Shown: one piece after another, positions 28,111 to 37,443 of the stretch
Numbering within the stretch: position 1 is the stretch's first letter
How the letters are laid out: each line of letters starts with the position of its first letter
Source of the DNA: Fuerstiella sp.
GTDB lineage: Bacteria; Planctomycetota; Planctomycetia; Planctomycetales; Planctomycetaceae
Direction of reading: 5' to 3'
Length of the DNA: 64,000 nt
NCBI GenBank assembly: GCA_029245955.1
Contig: JAQWOH010000045.1
Location: 1-64,000, forward strand
Notes under the pieces: generated by a model
What the model was told of the DNA's origin: nothing
Seen by the model: the letters and a program-made list of their open reading frames with translations, nothing else
Database searches by the model: none
Translations under genes and position numbers: made by a program

Positions 28111-28315
28111 ATTTGTTGACAGCTGCCGGGTTACATCACCTGATCATCGAGTGTCTCGCATCACTGGTACGAAACCTCTTAAGGCGTTTTGGCTGTTGCA
28201 TTACACGGGCGCATCTTACGTGATTTTACGCTGACTTGTGGCCGTGGAGAACGTCTTTTCCCGTACGATCGTGGTTTTCCCGCGAGTCCCACGCCACATC
28301 TTTCGGAAGACTGCT

Positions 28316-28711
28316 TCAGCTGAAGAATTGGCCATGCCCTGTCGCTTCGAAGGCGTGCTTGAAATGTTCGATCGTGGGGCCTGCCGCATCGTCAGGCCAG
28401 ACGATTGATATGACGTCGAATCTTGCAGACTGTTCGAGTCGTTTGTGCTTCCTGAGCCAGGCCAGTGCAATTTTTGTCAGCTTCTGCTGTTTGCGACGAT
28501 CGACAGCTTCATGCGGCTGTCCGGCATTCGTTGACTGTCGTGTCTTGACTTCCACAAACACAATCTGCGGACCGTCCATTGCGATGATGTCAATCTCTCC
28601 GAACTGATTGCGATACTGGCGGGCGATGATTCTGAAGTGTTCCTTCTTCAGAAATCGAACCGCGGCACGTTCGCCGCGATCACCGAGCAGCTTGTGAAGA
28701 AAACGCTTCAT
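28316..28711 (-). CDS. yraN: UPF0102 family protein YraN, endonuclease-like
   Basis: 131 residues, the usual length. The PD-(D/E)XK-like core is visible: GERAAVRFLKKEHFRIIAR, then FGEIDIIAMDGPQIVFVEVKTR with the Asp, Glu and Lys expected for a nuclease of this fold, then EAVDRRKQQKLTKIALAWL. It is the last gene of the ffh-rpsP-trmD-rplS-yraN group, a common bacterial order. It sits 180 bases after rplS with two hairpins between. Its molecular role remains uncertain in all bacteria. Confidence 0.92.
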   Translation of the reverse strand: MKRFLHKLLGDRGERAAVRFLKKEHFRIIARQYRNQFGEIDIIAMDGPQIVFVEVKTRQSTNAGQPHEAVDRRKQQKLTKIALAWLRKHKRLEQSARFDVISIVWPDDAAGPTIEHFKHAFEATGHGQFFS

Positions 28712-28803
28712 AGGAATGAAACTGACATCTCGCGCAGCGAAAAGGCGATAGTCTGAGTAACCTGCTGCAGTTCAGACCATCGCCATTATCAGACAACGCA
28801 GGG

Positions 28804-28849
28804 CACTGTGCCAGTGACGAACCGCCACGGCGGTTCATTCCGCCGTGGC
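28804..28849. other. Two adjacent hairpins between rplS and yraN
   Basis: CACTG-TGC-CAGTG at 28804-28816 and GCCACGGCGG-TTCATT-CCGCCGTGGC at 28824-28849 are perfect inverted repeats (5 and 10 pairs). No U-run follows on the minus strand, so this is not a standard intrinsic terminator. It may be an RNA processing or mRNA-stability element that lowers yraN expression relative to rplS. Confidence 0.6.
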
Positions 28850-28891
28850 AGTGTTCAATCACTCACGCCACAGCTTGTCGGGCACCCTGAC

Positions 28892-29278
28892 CTACTTCTT
28901 TTTGGCATTGGGATCCACTTCCCACGGCTTTGACTTGCGTTCGCGAAGTCGAGTGGCCTTGCCGGTGCGGTCTCTCAGATAGAACAGTTTTGCTCGTCGA
29001 ACACGGCCGTGTCGCTTAACTTCGACTTTGGCGAGCTTGGGGGTGTTGAGTGGAAAGGTTCGTTCAACGCCTTCCCCTGCAACAACACGACGAACGGTAA
29101 ACGATTCTCCGGTTCCCTGTCCGCGGCGAGCGATGACAACGCCGCTGAACACCTGGATGCGTTCTTTGTTGCCTTCCAGAATTCGATTATGCACGTCGAC
29201 AGTGTCGCCGACCGCAAAGTTCAGTGGTTCTTCACGCAGACTGGATTGTTCTGCGATGTCCAGAAGTTTATGTCTCAT
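28892..29278 (-). CDS. rplS: 50S ribosomal protein L19
   Basis: 128 residues, close to the usual 115-130. The conserved L19 features are present: [55 protein letters not shown] and the basic strand [20 protein letters not shown]. It ends with a short lysine-rich tail. L19 sits at the 30S-50S interface. It lies downstream of trmD (about 130-base gap) as in many bacteria. Confidence 0.97.
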   Translation of the reverse strand: MRHKLLDIAEQSSLREEPLNFAVGDTVDVHNRILEGNKERIQVFSGVVIARRGQGTGESFTVRRVVAGEGVERTFPLNTPKLAKVEVKRHGRVRRAKLFYLRDRTGKATRLRERKSKPWEVDPNAKKK

Positions 29279-29411
29279 GTCGAGGTTCCTTTATTACTTC
29301 TCTGTCTATTCTGAAGTCGCTTGTCGGAAAGCGAATGTGGTTCTTATCTTTTGATCGGGGCTTGCTTCCTGAATTTTCAGATCAGTCACTTGTGTAATGT
29401 GTTGCCGAAAA

Positions 29412-30203
29412 TTACCTGTCGGCATCATTGCCGGTACAGCCTGCATCCTGCGCCTCTAACAAATCACCTCTTCGTTCTGCTGTTCGTTTCAAACTCTGTT
29501 CACGGCGCCATTCTGCAATAGCTTCATGATTACCGCTTAACAGGATGTTCGGAACTGTCATCCCTCTGAATTCCCGGGGCCGCGTGAATTGAGGGTGCTC
29601 CAATAATCCTGAATCGCTGAATGAATCGTACTTACTGCTGGTTTCGTCACCCAGTACACCTGGAATCAGTCGAATTACCGTATCAATTAACAACATTGCC
29701 GGAACTTCTCCGCCATTGCAGATAAAGTCGCCGGCTGAAATCTCCATTGGCTGCAGGCCTTCCCGGATTCGATCATCAAATCCTTCGTATCGTCCGCACA
29801 GCACAACCAGCCGTTGTTTCTGTGCGAGTTCTTCCACCAGTTTCTGATCAAGTTTTCGTCCCTGGGGACTCATCATGATCAACTGCGACGAATCATCGTT
29901 CCCCGTGACCGACTTCGGCCTGATGCCGCCATCCGCTGTCGCAGACTTGTCTGATTCTCCGTTTATCTCTTCAGTCCCCAGAACGGATTCGACACAGTCG
30001 AACACCGGAGGACACATCAGCAACATACCCGGACCGCCACCAAACGGCTTATCGTCCACTTGTTTGTGTCGGCCTTCCGCAAAGTCTCGAAAGTTGTGAG
30101 TCTGAACATCTACCAGTTGACGCTGAATAGCCAGTTTCAGAATGCTCTGCCCGAGATAACTCTCGAACATTTCCGGAAACAGGGTGAGCACGTCAAACCG
30201 CAT
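29412..30203 (-). CDS. trmD: tRNA (guanine-N1)-methyltransferase TrmD
   Basis: 263 residues from ATG 30203, where MRFDVLTLFPEMF, the usual family start, begins. The SPOUT knot is visible as VVLCGRYEGFDDR and DFICNGGEVPAM, followed by LLEHPQFTRPREFRGM and SGNHEAIAEWRR, all standard. It methylates G37 of tRNAs with a G at position 36 using SAM and prevents frameshifting. A stretch of about 25 polar residues (about 80-107, after FDCVESVL) is an insertion relative to typical TrmD. Confidence 0.96.
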   Translation of the reverse strand: MRFDVLTLFPEMFESYLGQSILKLAIQRQLVDVQTHNFRDFAEGRHKQVDDKPFGGGPGMLLMCPPVFDCVESVLGTEEINGESDKSATADGGIRPKSVTGNDDSSQLIMMSPQGRKLDQKLVEELAQKQRLVVLCGRYEGFDDRIREGLQPMEISAGDFICNGGEVPAMLLIDTVIRLIPGVLGDETSSKYDSFSDSGLLEHPQFTRPREFRGMTVPNILLSGNHEAIAEWRREQSLKRTAERRGDLLEAQDAGCTGNDADR

Positions 30204-30286
30204 GAAATCAGACTTCACATGGTGCGGTGTGCAGTCGTACTTCCGCGGACTGCACACCACGATGCCAGGGCCTGGCCCGCAGCCGG

Positions 30287-30676
30287 TTATTCTCCGCCTT
30301 CAGCCGCCGGAGCTTCTTCTGCGACCGCTTCAGTTGTATCCGGAGCCTCCGCGGGTGCTTCTTCAGCCGCCGGAGCTTCCGGTTGCTTCGGGGCCTGCAT
30401 TGGTGGTGGTGCCAATGCCGTTCCGAAGTCCCCCTTCTGGACCTTCTTGATCAGAGCGTTAACCTTTTCAGATGGCTGAGCACCGACTGACAGCCAGTAG
30501 TCAATCCTGTCCATCTTCAGGCTGACTCGCTTTGATTTGTCCGGCACTGAAGTGTCGTAGAAGCCGACTTCTTCAATGGCCTTGCCGTCGCGAGCTCGCT
30601 GACGATCCATGATGCAGATACGGTAGAAAGGCCGGTGCTTTCGCCCCATTCTTTTCATTCGAATTCGAACTGACAT
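30287..30676 (-). CDS. rpsP: 30S ribosomal protein S16 with acidic Pro/Ala tail
   Basis: 129 residues from ATG 30676. The first 85 are canonical S16 (SVRIRMKRMGRKHRPFYRI, EEVGFYDT, DRIDYWLSVGAQPSEKV). The last 40 or so are a low-complexity Ala/Pro/Glu tail (QAPKQPEAPAAEEAPAEAP onward) absent from the bacterial core, which is about 80-90 residues. Such extensions occur in several phyla. The gene sits between ffh and trmD. Confidence 0.96.
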   Translation of the reverse strand: MSVRIRMKRMGRKHRPFYRICIMDRQRARDGKAIEEVGFYDTSVPDKSKRVSLKMDRIDYWLSVGAQPSEKVNALIKKVQKGDFGTALAPPPMQAPKQPEAPAAEEAPAEAPDTTEAVAEEAPAAEGGE

Positions 30677-30794
30677 TAACAACTCCCAGGAACCGCTGCG
30701 TGCGGAGTGAATGAGGCGTTTGCCCCGTTTGATTGTTCAGTGAACCGGCCAGGGTTACCCTTGCCGGTTGTCCATCAGTCCACGACTGACGGAA

Positions 30795-32276
30795 TTACTT
30801 TCTTCGGTTTCGTTTCTTCGCTTTCCGTGCGTCTTTACGCTGTTTCTTCTTCTTATCCCGCAATTGAATGGAATCTATCGGTCCACGCTTACTGCGTATC
30901 TTCTTTTCCTGAATGTTGGCGTTGGGATCCATCATGCCACCATCAGACATCTGCTTGACCGCCTTCATACGGTCCTTCAGGCTCATGTTTGACATGTCCT
31001 GCATCATCTTGCCCATGGAGTTGAAATCCTTGAGCAGCTTGTTGACCTCAGCCGGTTCCACACCACTACCGGACGCAATTCGATTACGCCGACCCCGGTC
31101 GATCCTTTCCGGGTTATGACGTTCGTCCAGCGTCATGGAATTGATGATGCCTTCAATTCGCCGCATGTCGTCTTCCGGGTTCATGTCTCCCATCTGGTCG
31201 ACAACTTTACCCATGCCCGGAATCATCTTCATGACTTCACGCATTGAACCCAGCTTTTTGATCTGCCGCATTTGCTTGCGGAAATCATCCAGCGTGAACT
31301 TGCCCTGCTGCATTTTCTCCTGCTGGGCAAGCATCTCATCTTCGTCGAACTCCTGCTGAGCTTTCTCAACAAGAGACAACACGTCGCCCATGCCCAGGAT
31401 TCGTCCGGCCATACGGTCCGGGTGAAACTGCTCAAGGCGATCCAGCTGTTCACCAACACCGACATACTTGATCGGCACACCCGTGACGGCTCGTACACTG
31501 AGTGCCGCACCACCGCGAGTATCACCGTCCAGTTTTGTCAGGATAACGCCGTCCAGTTCCAATGCTTCATTGAAAGCCTTGGCACTGTTGACCGCATCCT
31601 GCCCGGTCATCGCATCGCATACGAACAGGCACATGTCCGGAGCCACGCGGTTATCAATCCGCTGCAGTTCCTTCATCAGCTCTTCATCGATACCCAGTCG
31701 ACCGGCGGTATCCAGAAGAACAATGGTTGAGCCGCCGGCCTTTGCCTGCTTGACTCCGTTTCGGCACACCTGAACCGGATCACTCTTCGCAGGATCTTCA
31801 TGGTAAACAGGACAGCCGACCTGCTCGCCGATGATCTTCAGCTGTTCAATAGCGGCCGGACGCTGCAGGTCAGCCGCCACCAGCATCGGTGTGTGGCCTT
31901 CTTCTTTCAGCAACCGAGCCAGCTTGCCGCAGGTCGTGGTCTTGCCACTTCCCTGCAGTCCACACATCATCAGAACCGTGACGCCGTCTCGCTTGAGGGG
32001 CAGTGTATGATCGCCGGCCATCAGGTCGATCAGGCCCTGATGCACAATGCCGACCAGCTGTTGATCCGGCCGCAGTGACTTCAGCACATCTTCGCCGATG
32101 GCTTGTTCTGTGATATTCCTGACAAAGTCCTGCGCAACATCGAAAGCGACGTCGGCTTCCAGCAGTGCGGTACGCACCTGCTTCATGCCGTCGCGGATGT
32201 TCCCTTCCGTGATCTTTCCACTACCGCGGAAAGCCGAAAAGGCGTTGGTCAGACCTTCTGTAATACCTTCGAACAC
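30795..32276 (-). CDS. ffh: Signal recognition particle protein Ffh
   Basis: 493 residues from a GTG start. The N domain (about 1-85) precedes the G domain with [16 protein letters not shown] (P-loop), [28 protein letters not shown] and [20 protein letters not shown]. The Met-rich M domain (about 310-460) contains [20 protein letters not shown] and [20 protein letters not shown], which bind signal peptides and SRP RNA. A strongly basic C-terminus follows ([20 protein letters not shown]). It pairs with FtsY and SRP RNA, neither of which I found here. It starts the operon ffh-rpsP-trmD-rplS-yraN. Confidence 0.97.
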   Translation of the reverse strand: MFEGITEGLTNAFSAFRGSGKITEGNIRDGMKQVRTALLEADVAFDVAQDFVRNITEQAIGEDVLKSLRPDQQLVGIVHQGLIDLMAGDHTLPLKRDGVTVLMMCGLQGSGKTTTCGKLARLLKEEGHTPMLVAADLQRPAAIEQLKIIGEQVGCPVYHEDPAKSDPVQVCRNGVKQAKAGGSTIVLLDTAGRLGIDEELMKELQRIDNRVAPDMCLFVCDAMTGQDAVNSAKAFNEALELDGVILTKLDGDTRGGAALSVRAVTGVPIKYVGVGEQLDRLEQFHPDRMAGRILGMGDVLSLVEKAQQEFDEDEMLAQQEKMQQGKFTLDDFRKQMRQIKKLGSMREVMKMIPGMGKVVDQMGDMNPEDDMRRIEGIINSMTLDERHNPERIDRGRRNRIASGSGVEPAEVNKLLKDFNSMGKMMQDMSNMSLKDRMKAVKQMSDGGMMDPNANIQEKKIRSKRGPIDSIQLRDKKKKQRKDARKAKKRNRRK

Positions 32277-32712
32277 GAAATCAGCCAGCCAGGAAAAACT
32301 ACCTCAACGAGCGTCAGCGTCCGACAATCTGCCTGCCATAGCAGTCGGCGAAACGTAAAGCACTGTCATTAAAGGGCTTGTGTACGCGAGCGTCAGTGCC
32401 GTCGCACTGCGGACGCTCCAGCTTTGTTGAAAACCCCTGCAAAATCGAACCGGGGATGATATCGTCGGATAAAGTCCCTGGCAACCCGTTCACTGACATT
32501 CGGCGGTCGTTCCCCGGAATGCCGCGAACAAATGGGTCTGACCGCACAAATTGCCCAAAACACTGGAGTCTACGCACTTTCCAGGAATCCGAGATGGACG
32601 GCGTGCGGCTTAAACTCTTGAGTGACTAACGGCAGCACGGCTGCAGATTTCCAGCATCAGCTCGAACAGACCAGCGACGATGGCTCGCAGAGACCAGCGA
32701 AGATGGACCGCG
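32277..32712. other. Leader region of the ffh operon with a stable hairpin
   Basis: About 436 bases without a recognisable gene. On the ffh side lies a two-step inverted repeat at 32388-32418: outer GAGCGTC/GACGCTC (7 pairs) and inner AGTGC/GCACT around a CGTC loop. It is about 110 bases upstream of the ffh start and could be a transcribed leader structure. No U-run follows it. The rest shows only a short imperfect direct repeat (ACCAGCGACGATGG and ACCAGCGAAGATGG, near 32670-32706). Confidence 0.5.
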
Positions 32713-33879
32713 TTACGGTTGCTGAATGTACAGCTTCACGTTGTGCGTGGCCCTTCCGCCGGCGACGATGTCGGGCTTTCCGTCTCCTGTCAGATCCTCC
32801 ACGATCAGGTCTTCGGTGGCAATTCCGCCTGCGTCGACAACGTGTTTTGTCCAGGCTGCTCCATCTTCAGATGTGCAGTCATAGACGATTACTCCGAAGG
32901 TGTCGGGTGTGTCACTGTGTCCGAATGCGATTTCGTCACTGCCATCACCGTCAATGTCGGCTGTCCACAACGCATGGCCTCGTTTGAAGTCTGTGTCGAT
33001 AACGTATCGGGTCCACAGTTCATCGGCCGATTCATTCCGGGGAGCCACATACACCGCGACGCTGTGTCCGTGCATGGGTTCAACGGTCGTGATAAACCGG
33101 TGGCCGTTCGCAAGTTTTCCCATCTTTATTTCACCGGCTCCGTTTTGATTCGGTTCATCCGCTGCGGCACCTGTGCCGAGCCGCGTGCGCCGCCAGCCGC
33201 TTGCCGTGCGACGGACAAGGTTTACGCCTTCCCGGCTTGCGGTCAGAGTGTCCATCACATCATTGTCGTCAAAATCGATCTGCCAGTGATTGTGCATCCG
33301 ATTGAGTTCTGTATCAAGGACCGTCGACGGCCAGCGATCTTTGCGAGGGTCAGCAGGGATTTCGAAGGCTGTCAGTCGCACGCCGTCACCCACGGTTGCA
33401 TTCAGCGGCGACACCACCAGCTGCGGTTTTCCCTTGCTCAGCACGTCTGCGAATCTCATCCGGTGTGTCCACTTCTCTTCTCCGATCGAATGAACAGTCC
33501 ACTTTTCACTGAGTGTCGATCCACGAGTCAGCCAGTGCAGTGTACCGATCTTGGTCCACCCGGCACCCAGAGCAAAATCCACGTTGCCGTCACCGTCAAT
33601 GTCCAGCGGCGCAATACATACGTTGTCGAGCGGTGTCTGATCTTCAATGATCACGTGCATTTTCCATGACGGATTCTGGTACCACAGAACCCTGTTTTCC
33701 GTGACGGCCACAATGTCCCGCTTACCGTCGTTGTCCACATCGGCGATCGTCACGGCGTAACAGACCTTGCCGACGTTCCCATCGATCGTCTTTTCCGCGA
33801 ACTGCAGTGCGGGTTCGTTCGCGTATGTGGTTGGGACAAGTGCAGAAGCAATGCAGAAGATTGAACGGAATTGATGCAT
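32713..33879 (-). CDS. Secreted FG-GAP/VCBS-repeat protein
   Basis: 388 residues from ATG 33879, chosen for the strong GGAGGTGG just upstream and the signal peptide that follows (MHQFRSIFCIASALVPTTYA). Repeated calcium-binding FG-GAP/VCBS loops are clear: VTIADVDNDGKRDIVAV, PLDIDGDGNVDFALG, TADIDGDGSDEIAFGHSD and EDLTGDGKPDIVAGGR, each a blade of a seven-bladed integrin-like propeller. This suits an extracellular binding or scaffold protein. It is divergent from the receiver-like gene with 84 bases between starts. Confidence 0.87.
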   Translation of the reverse strand: MHQFRSIFCIASALVPTTYANEPALQFAEKTIDGNVGKVCYAVTIADVDNDGKRDIVAVTENRVLWYQNPSWKMHVIIEDQTPLDNVCIAPLDIDGDGNVDFALGAGWTKIGTLHWLTRGSTLSEKWTVHSIGEEKWTHRMRFADVLSKGKPQLVVSPLNATVGDGVRLTAFEIPADPRKDRWPSTVLDTELNRMHNHWQIDFDDNDVMDTLTASREGVNLVRRTASGWRRTRLGTGAAADEPNQNGAGEIKMGKLANGHRFITTVEPMHGHSVAVYVAPRNESADELWTRYVIDTDFKRGHALWTADIDGDGSDEIAFGHSDTPDTFGVIVYDCTSEDGAAWTKHVVDAGGIATEDLIVEDLTGDGKPDIVAGGRATHNVKLYIQQP

Positions 33880-33963
33880 CAGCCACCTCCGGGTTTGAAA
33901 CGACAGGCAGCATGATTGACACTCTGCTTCAGGAATGCAAACATCGCCATCGAGACGACTTAA

Positions 33964-34323
33964 ATGCCCCCAGCTGCAAACATAGTAATCCTTTTGGCCA
34001 ATGACCTGATGCTCAGCAGCACCGTCAGCGGATATGCTGCCAGTGCCGGCCGATTGTTTTATAACGCCGGGTCGGTCGCGGACGTCGTCGCAGCGATCAG
34101 TGAAGGTTCCACCGTACTGCTGTTGGTGGATCTGGGAATGCCTGGTCTTGATGTCGCCAGTCTTGCGGATTCCGTCCCCGCCGAGCTGCTGCAGCATGCC
34201 GTTGCGTACGGTCCGCACGTTCACACCGCGAAACTTGATGCGGCGAGGGATGCCGGGTTCGGAAAAGTGTTGAGTCGTGGACAGTTTTCTGCTCAGGTCA
34301 GCACGCTGATTACAGATTCATGA
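33964..34323 (+). CDS. Stand-alone receiver-like domain lacking the acidic pocket
   Basis: 119 residues, the size of one CheY-like domain. The fold pattern is present (IVILLANDLML, STVLLLVDLGMPGLDV, AVAYGPHVHTAKLDAARDAG, GKVLSRGQF), but the N-terminal Asp/Glu pair is replaced (LLANDLM) and the Lys that reads out phosphorylation is not obvious. The Asp in VDLGMPG aligns with the phospho-site. The GPHVH...ARDAG....RGQF block marks a planctomycete family that probably no longer works as a phospho-switch. Divergent from the VCBS gene; function unknown. Confidence 0.7.
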   Translation: MPPAANIVILLANDLMLSSTVSGYAASAGRLFYNAGSVADVVAAISEGSTVLLLVDLGMPGLDVASLADSVPAELLQHAVAYGPHVHTAKLDAARDAGFGKVLSRGQFSAQVSTLITDS

Positions 34324-34571
34324 ATGCCTGCTGGTGCATGTCGCACTGCAGATTCTTCGTTGACAACGTGCTTCAGCGGCGCCGGTATAAAGGCCGTTCA
34401 TCAGCGCCGTGGCAGAAAATCAGGGGTTTTCGGTTCAGAACGGCAGGCCGCCCGGAATTTCGCTATTCAGGTTTTCCGTTCCACCGCTGAATCAGTCATA
34501 CTGTGGCTGAGCTGTAATCCTGCCGGCAACCACCGCACTCGTCCTTTCCGCCATGCACTGAGGACAACTTG

Positions 34572-35993
34572 ATGAATCACCGACACCGAAACTGTCCCGG
34601 GCCCGCAAGCCGCCGATCATTTCTGGAGCTTGGAGGGCTCAGCGTTCTCGGCATGGGAATGAGCGACTATCTGTCGTACAAGGCTCAGGCCGCTGCTGCC
34701 GGTAATGATCTGAGCGATACTTCCGTCATCTTTGTGTGGTTGCCGGGAGGACCGCCGCACATGGAAACCTACGACATGAAGCCGCATGCGCCGGCCGAAT
34801 ATCGTGGTGAATTTAATCCGATTCAGACCAGCGTACCCGGCATCGATGTCTGCGAACTATTGCCGATGCATGCAAAGATCGCTGACAGGTTCAATCTGAT
34901 TCGATCGATTCATCACGAGTTCGCTGATCACGGCGGTGGCCACAAGCGACTGATGACCGGTCGCGTTCCGGCGACGCCGACCGGAACGATTAATGACGCT
35001 CCCGCGGTCAGCTGTATTATAAAAAAGATGCTGGAAGACGGGACCAGTGAAATGCCCGTGTGCGTAAATGAAGTCGATGCCAGCCGAGCGGGCATCGATA
35101 CGTTCGCGATGGGGCCTGCATGGCTGGGGCCCTCCACGACGCCGTTTATCGTCGGTGGAAATCCCAGTGATGACGATTTTAAGGTCCAGAACATCGGCGT
35201 TAAAAAAACGATGGAAGGACGCCTTGATGACCGCCTCGCGATGCTGGAAGGTGTTGACCGGTTCCGCCGCGATGTCGACAAAAGCGGCACGATGAAAGCG
35301 ATGGACAGCTTCAATCGTCAGGCCGTCGATATGCTGATGAGCGACAAGGTGCGAAATGCATTTGATTTGTCGAAGGAGCCGAAGGAATTGCGAGATCGAT
35401 ACGGTTGGCATGCGTACGGGCAGCGAGCCATTCTGGGTCGTCGTCTTGTCGAAGCCGGCGTGCGGTTCGTCACAATGGTCTGGGAAAATCCCTACATTCA
35501 GGGAGTTCCGACGCCCCAAGAGGGTGCGTATAACTGGGACTCACATGCCGTCAACGCCCACATCTTCAAGGACAGCGAATGGCGTCTGCCCGTGTATGAT
35601 CAGGCACTTACGGCATTGATTGAAGATCTCTACGAACGCGGCCTGGATCGTAAGGTACTACTGGTGGCGACGGGCGAATTCGGGCGCACACCGCGCATCA
35701 CCGTCCAACGTGGAACAAAGACAGGCGTCGAACAACCTGGTCGAGACCACTGGCCGAAGGCAATGTCGGTATTGGTCTCCGGCGGTGGCATGAGAACCGG
35801 ACAGGTCATTGGTGCTACGAACAGTAAGGGCGAACATCCGGTCGAACGCATCCTGACACCCAACGATCTGTGGGCGTCGGTATATCGTCATCTTGGTATC
35901 AACCACAAACACACGCTGCACGATCTGCAGGGGCGCCCCATGCAGATTCTGCCTTTTGGTGATCCAATCGACGAGATTATGTCGGTCGCTTGA
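34572..35993 (+). CDS. DUF1501 Tat-exported protein
   Basis: 473 residues from ATG 34572. A twin-arginine signal (GPASRRSFLELGGLSVLG) leads a DUF1501 domain, an alkaline-phosphatase-superfamily fold very abundant in planctomycetes, usually paired with DUF1549/DUF1553 cytochrome-like genes; no such partner is adjacent here. Diagnostic segments are SVIFVWLPGGPPHMETYDMK, MPVCVNEVD, LVATGEFGRTPRI and GRDHWPKAMSVLVSGGG. The function is unproven; a role in degrading sulfated polymers has been proposed for the group. The 3' end overlaps the convergent MATE gene by 17 bases. Confidence 0.9.
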   Translation: MNHRHRNCPGPASRRSFLELGGLSVLGMGMSDYLSYKAQAAAAGNDLSDTSVIFVWLPGGPPHMETYDMKPHAPAEYRGEFNPIQTSVPGIDVCELLPMHAKIADRFNLIRSIHHEFADHGGGHKRLMTGRVPATPTGTINDAPAVSCIIKKMLEDGTSEMPVCVNEVDASRAGIDTFAMGPAWLGPSTTPFIVGGNPSDDDFKVQNIGVKKTMEGRLDDRLAMLEGVDRFRRDVDKSGTMKAMDSFNRQAVDMLMSDKVRNAFDLSKEPKELRDRYGWHAYGQRAILGRRLVEAGVRFVTMVWENPYIQGVPTPQEGAYNWDSHAVNAHIFKDSEWRLPVYDQALTALIEDLYERGLDRKVLLVATGEFGRTPRITVQRGTKTGVEQPGRDHWPKAMSVLVSGGGMRTGQVIGATNSKGEHPVERILTPNDLWASVYRHLGINHKHTLHDLQGRPMQILPFGDPIDEIMSVA

Positions 35994-37431
35994 TACCGTC
36001 CCCGGCGTCATCAATGACGTGAATCTGCTTCCAGTGCCCCGTGCGATATCTCAGCAGCATCATGGTGCCCATGAACACGATATGTACCGTACATGTCAGC
36101 CATAGTCGCTGAGGAGTCGCGCTGCCTGATGACAGAATCCACCACGCGGGCAGTGTCATCACAAACCAACTGGAAAACATTGTGATGAGCATGGGGAACA
36201 ATGTATCGCCGGCGCCGCGCAGGGTTGACGCAAAGACAACGGCCAGTGCATCGAAAACGGAATAAACCGCGACAAACTGCAGCAGGATTGTGGCGGTGGG
36301 CAACAGTCGCTGCAGCGACTCTGCGGCTGCCGAACCATCAACGCTGAACGCGACAAACGGCATCAGGCTGACAGCCGGAAAGAGAATCAGCAGCAGCGCT
36401 GCCGTCCCCGTCCAGACAACGGCCATGCGGACTGCATTCCACGTTGTCCGCACGACAGCTGGTTGCAGGCCAGCCCCGATGTGGTGTCCGACAAGCGTCT
36501 GAACGGCCGTTCCAAATCCCAGCAACGGCACAAAGATCAGACCATTTACACTGAATGCCAGGTTTGTCGCAGCCAGTGCATCGCGACTCAGGCTGCCGAC
36601 AATCAACAGGAAAACTGTAAATCCTGAGTTGTCGACGAAGTAATGCAGCCCGCTGGGCAACCCGAATCTCAGATACTTTCGCAGCAGCGTGCGGTCTATC
36701 TGCCAGCATTGCCGAAAGGGAAAGCTGCCCGACCGATTTGCTCGCTTCATCAGCACGACGTAAGCGGCAATGTCAAAAAAACGTGCTGCTACGGTGGCCA
36801 CGGCGGCACCGCGAATCCCCATTTCCGGAAACGGGCCGTGGCCGAAGATCAGCAGATAATTCAGCCCGAAATTCAGCACAGTGCTGGTCAGGTTAACGTA
36901 CATGACAACCTGAGTCTGTCGTCTTCCACTGAAGAAGCAGCTAAGTGCCATTGCCAGCAGCAGCACACTGCTGCCGCTGCAGAGCGTATTGAAATAGATG
37001 GTTTCTTCAGCGACGACGCCGGCTTCGTGCCCCGTCATGGAAAGCACGGTGTGGGTCCACGGCGTGACCAGCATCAGCAGAATTCCGGAGATCACGGCCA
37101 GCCAGATTGCCTGAAACAGTGACGCGGTCAGACGACTCGTACGGCCTGCTCCGTCGTACTGAGAGATAAAGGTGTTTGCGTACAGAATTGTTCCCAGCGG
37201 AATGCAGACAATCGTCCAGTGCAGCATTGACGCAGGAGTGACCGCGGCCAGCGCGTCTGCGGAATGACCGGCCAGCATCATACGGTCCACGGCACTCATC
37301 ACCGACAGTGAGCCGGAACTGATAATCAGCGGCAACGCAACGTGCAGCAGTTCGCGGTAGCTTCCGGGTTCACCCGCGTTTGACTGCGCAGAATCCTGTT
37401 CCGCTGACGACCTGAATTCAGTCTCCGACAT
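35977..37431 (-). CDS. MATE family multidrug/metabolite exporter
   Basis: 484 residues with twelve hydrophobic segments in two bundles, the MATE pattern. Recognisable pieces: ALPLIISSGSLSVMSAVDRM, TFISQYDGAGR, LNFGLNYLLIFGHGPFPEMG, IRGAAVATVAARF and FASTLRGAGDTLFPM. Such proteins export cationic drugs, vitamins or lipids-linked compounds using Na+ or H+ gradients. It is the last gene of a tight run: crcB ends 12 bases before its start. Substrate unknown. Confidence 0.9.
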   Translation of the reverse strand: MSETEFRSSAEQDSAQSNAGEPGSYRELLHVALPLIISSGSLSVMSAVDRMMLAGHSADALAAVTPASMLHWTIVCIPLGTILYANTFISQYDGAGRTSRLTASLFQAIWLAVISGILLMLVTPWTHTVLSMTGHEAGVVAEETIYFNTLCSGSSVLLLAMALSCFFSGRRQTQVVMYVNLTSTVLNFGLNYLLIFGHGPFPEMGIRGAAVATVAARFFDIAAYVVLMKRANRSGSFPFRQCWQIDRTLLRKYLRFGLPSGLHYFVDNSGFTVFLLIVGSLSRDALAATNLAFSVNGLIFVPLLGFGTAVQTLVGHHIGAGLQPAVVRTTWNAVRMAVVWTGTAALLLILFPAVSLMPFVAFSVDGSAAAESLQRLLPTATILLQFVAVYSVFDALAVVFASTLRGAGDTLFPMLITMFSSWFVMTLPAWWILSSGSATPQRLWLTCTVHIVFMGTMMLLRYRTGHWKQIHVIDDAGDGIKRPT

Positions 37432-37443
37432 GCTCGCAGGAAC

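Noticed and set aside
32680..33669. 329-codon plus-strand open frame
   Set aside because: It lies antisense to the VCBS-repeat gene whose calcium motifs, signal peptide and strong ribosome site mark the real frame.
34857..35519. 220-codon minus-strand open frame
   Set aside because: Antisense shadow of the DUF1501 gene.
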